NCBI GenBank assembly: GCA_004151065.3
Contig: NWUY0300028063.1
Span: forward strand, 9,582 to 26,583
Length of the DNA stretch: 17,002 nt
Direction: 5' to 3'
From: Larix sibirica
Taxonomy: Eukaryota; Streptophyta; Pinopsida; Pinales; Pinaceae
Shown: positions 16,233 through 17,002 of the stretch, one piece after another
How positions within the stretch are numbered: the first letter of the stretch is position 1
Layout of the letters: the number at the start of each line of letters is the position of its first letter
Notes under the pieces: model-generated
Seen by the model: the letters and a program-made list of their open reading frames with translations, nothing else
Told to the model about the DNA's origin: nothing
The model's database searches: none
Translations under genes and position numbers: made by a program

Positions 16233-16470
16233 TAGTCTTTTGGGCAGCATGAGCAAGGGCAATTCCAGCAAGAGGAATTTCAGTCTTTAGACAGTGATAG
16301 CAAGAATTGAGTGGTGTTTTGGGCAGCTACAACCATCATTTTTTGAATGTTTAAGTGAGAAGCAAGCAGTTTGGTCTTTTGGGCAGCTATGGCAAGCATT
16401 CTGTGGTGTTTTGGGCAACTACTGCAAGCATTCTGTGGTGCTTTGGGCAGCTTCAGCAACCATTTCATAT
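16233..16470 (+). repeat. 32-bp tandem array
   Basis: Three clean units, GTGGTGTTTTGGGCAGCT followed by ATGGCAAGCATTCT, begin at 16371, 16403 and 16435. More diverged units begin near 16233, 16281 and 16311. Spacing in the clean part is exactly 32 bp, so the unit cannot encode a repeated peptide in one frame. The 62-codon frames on both strands here are therefore by-products. The array lies about 130-370 bp upstream of the hAT coding start and could be part of that element's subterminal or leader region. Confidence 0.75.
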
Positions 16471-16490
16471 GTGATAAAGTGAGAAGAAAG

Positions 16491-16536
16491 CTTTCTTAGT
16501 AGTCATTTGAGTGCTTTCTTAGTATTTATTTGAGTG
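16491..16536 (+). repeat. 23-bp tandem duplication
   Basis: CTTTCTTAGTAGTCATTTGAGTG (16491-16513, in two words CTTTCTTAGT and AGTCATTTGAGTG) is repeated at 16514-16536 with a few changes, and a third start, CTTTATTA, follows. It sits between the 32-bp array and the hAT start. Confidence 0.7.
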
Positions 16537-16589
16537 CTTTATTACGGTTTATGCTACCATTATCCATATTATTCATTGCATATATGTAT

Positions 16590-17002
16590 TTGTTTGCAAC
16601 AGTGGCAATAGCTTCCAACAAAGCTACTTCTCTTTCTTTAACTCCTAAATCCAACAAAAGGAATGAGGTATATCCTCTTTGGAGGAAAGTTAAGAAGATT
16701 CCAAAAATTCCTTGCTTCATGCACAAAAATTAGCATCAAAAAATTCAAAAGGTTCTTCTGCAATTCAAGAGAGAAGAATAGCTAAAATGGTCAATGTTCA
16801 AGGAAGAAAAATTGAAACAAGAGTGGCAAGGGCCATCTATGCTTTTGTTATCACTTTCAACATGGTTCGTTTTCCTTATTAGAAATACATGGTGAGGACA
16901 ATTAACACAACTCATAAAGGGTTGAAGGGCCTAACTATGAAAAAAACTAAATTGATCTACTCAAAATGGAGGAGGAGCTTGTTGAGCATGTTTTAGAACA
17001 TA
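16590..17002 (+). pseudogene. hAT transposase 5' end with DUF659 start, copy 3 (cut by window edge)
   Basis: The N-terminus reads ASNKATSLSLTPKSNKRNEV and YPLWRKVKKI in the 16530-16733 frame, matching the Ser/Thr-rich start and the P-LWRYV-KI motif that begins BED-type zinc fingers of plant hAT proteins. The finger itself is missing. The next readable segment, in another frame, is LHAQKLASKNSKGSSA (from about 16705), then QERRIAKMVNVQGRK, RVARAIYAFVITFNMVRFPY and KYMVRTINTTHKGLKG, the start of the DUF659 domain. A TAG at 16880-16882 replaces a codon after FPY. Deletion of the BED finger plus a frameshift and a stop make this copy non-functional. It is open to the window end, so the catalytic region may lie beyond. 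It is on the same strand as the two hAT 3' remnants but cannot be the missing half of either, because it lies downstream of them. Confidence 0.75.

Noticed and set aside
16233-16470. CRISPR-like array
   Set aside because: The units are contiguous without unique spacers, and the window is plant-type DNA.
16280-16482. 62-codon frames on both strands over the 32-bp array
   Set aside because: They come from the repeat itself. The 32-bp period rotates the frame at each unit and no motif is present.
7504-17002. A single hAT element split by later insertions
   Set aside because: Copies 1 and 2 contain the same C-terminal domain, and the N-terminal piece lies downstream of both, so at least two, probably three, separate insertions are needed.

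Overview
The window looks like intergenic nuclear DNA from a large plant genome. A gymnosperm such as a conifer is my inference, from the type and heavy decay of the transposons. I find no intact cellular gene, no tRNA or rRNA gene and no prokaryotic signal. What can be supported is a graveyard of transposable elements, all on the + strand except a candidate SINE, plus several families of short tandem repeats. Every recognised coding region carries stops, frameshifts, deletions or lost catalytic residues.

Layout. Positions 1-430 hold a doubtful coding remnant, possibly the tail of a LINE ORF1. Positions 531-4190 are AT-rich and gene-free, with a series of two-copy tandem duplications (1161-1217, 1441-1502, 2105-2174, 2516-2689) and one promoter-like site near 2734. 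A candidate tRNA-derived SINE lies on the - strand at 4194-4405. A plant L1-type LINE missing its 5' part runs from about 5200 to 7480: reverse transcriptase motifs, the region after the RT, and a zf-RVT zinc finger, in order but in changing frames. Next come a hAT transposase 3' remnant (7504-7997) and a Ty1/copia gag-pol remnant (8341-10957) that stops abruptly inside the reverse transcriptase.

Positions 10958-11460 hold unassigned sequence with one N. A G+C- and CpG-rich array of about seven diverged 73-90 bp units follows (11462-12013) and runs directly into a second hAT 3' remnant (about 12030-12519). From 13179 there is a separate LTR element: a 5' LTR (13179-13734) with a TATA box, a primer binding site for initiator tRNA-Met at its end, a 1.66 kb interior without gag-pol, a polypurine-like tract, and the start of a 3' LTR at 15395. 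It looks non-autonomous. The right end has a 32-bp tandem array (16233-16470), then the 5' end of a third hAT copy, cut by the window edge.

The elements do not act together. They record repeated insertion into one locus. The best leads are the TE-free LTR element, the CpG-rich array, the three hAT pieces with similar breakpoints, and the 32-bp array next to the third hAT start.
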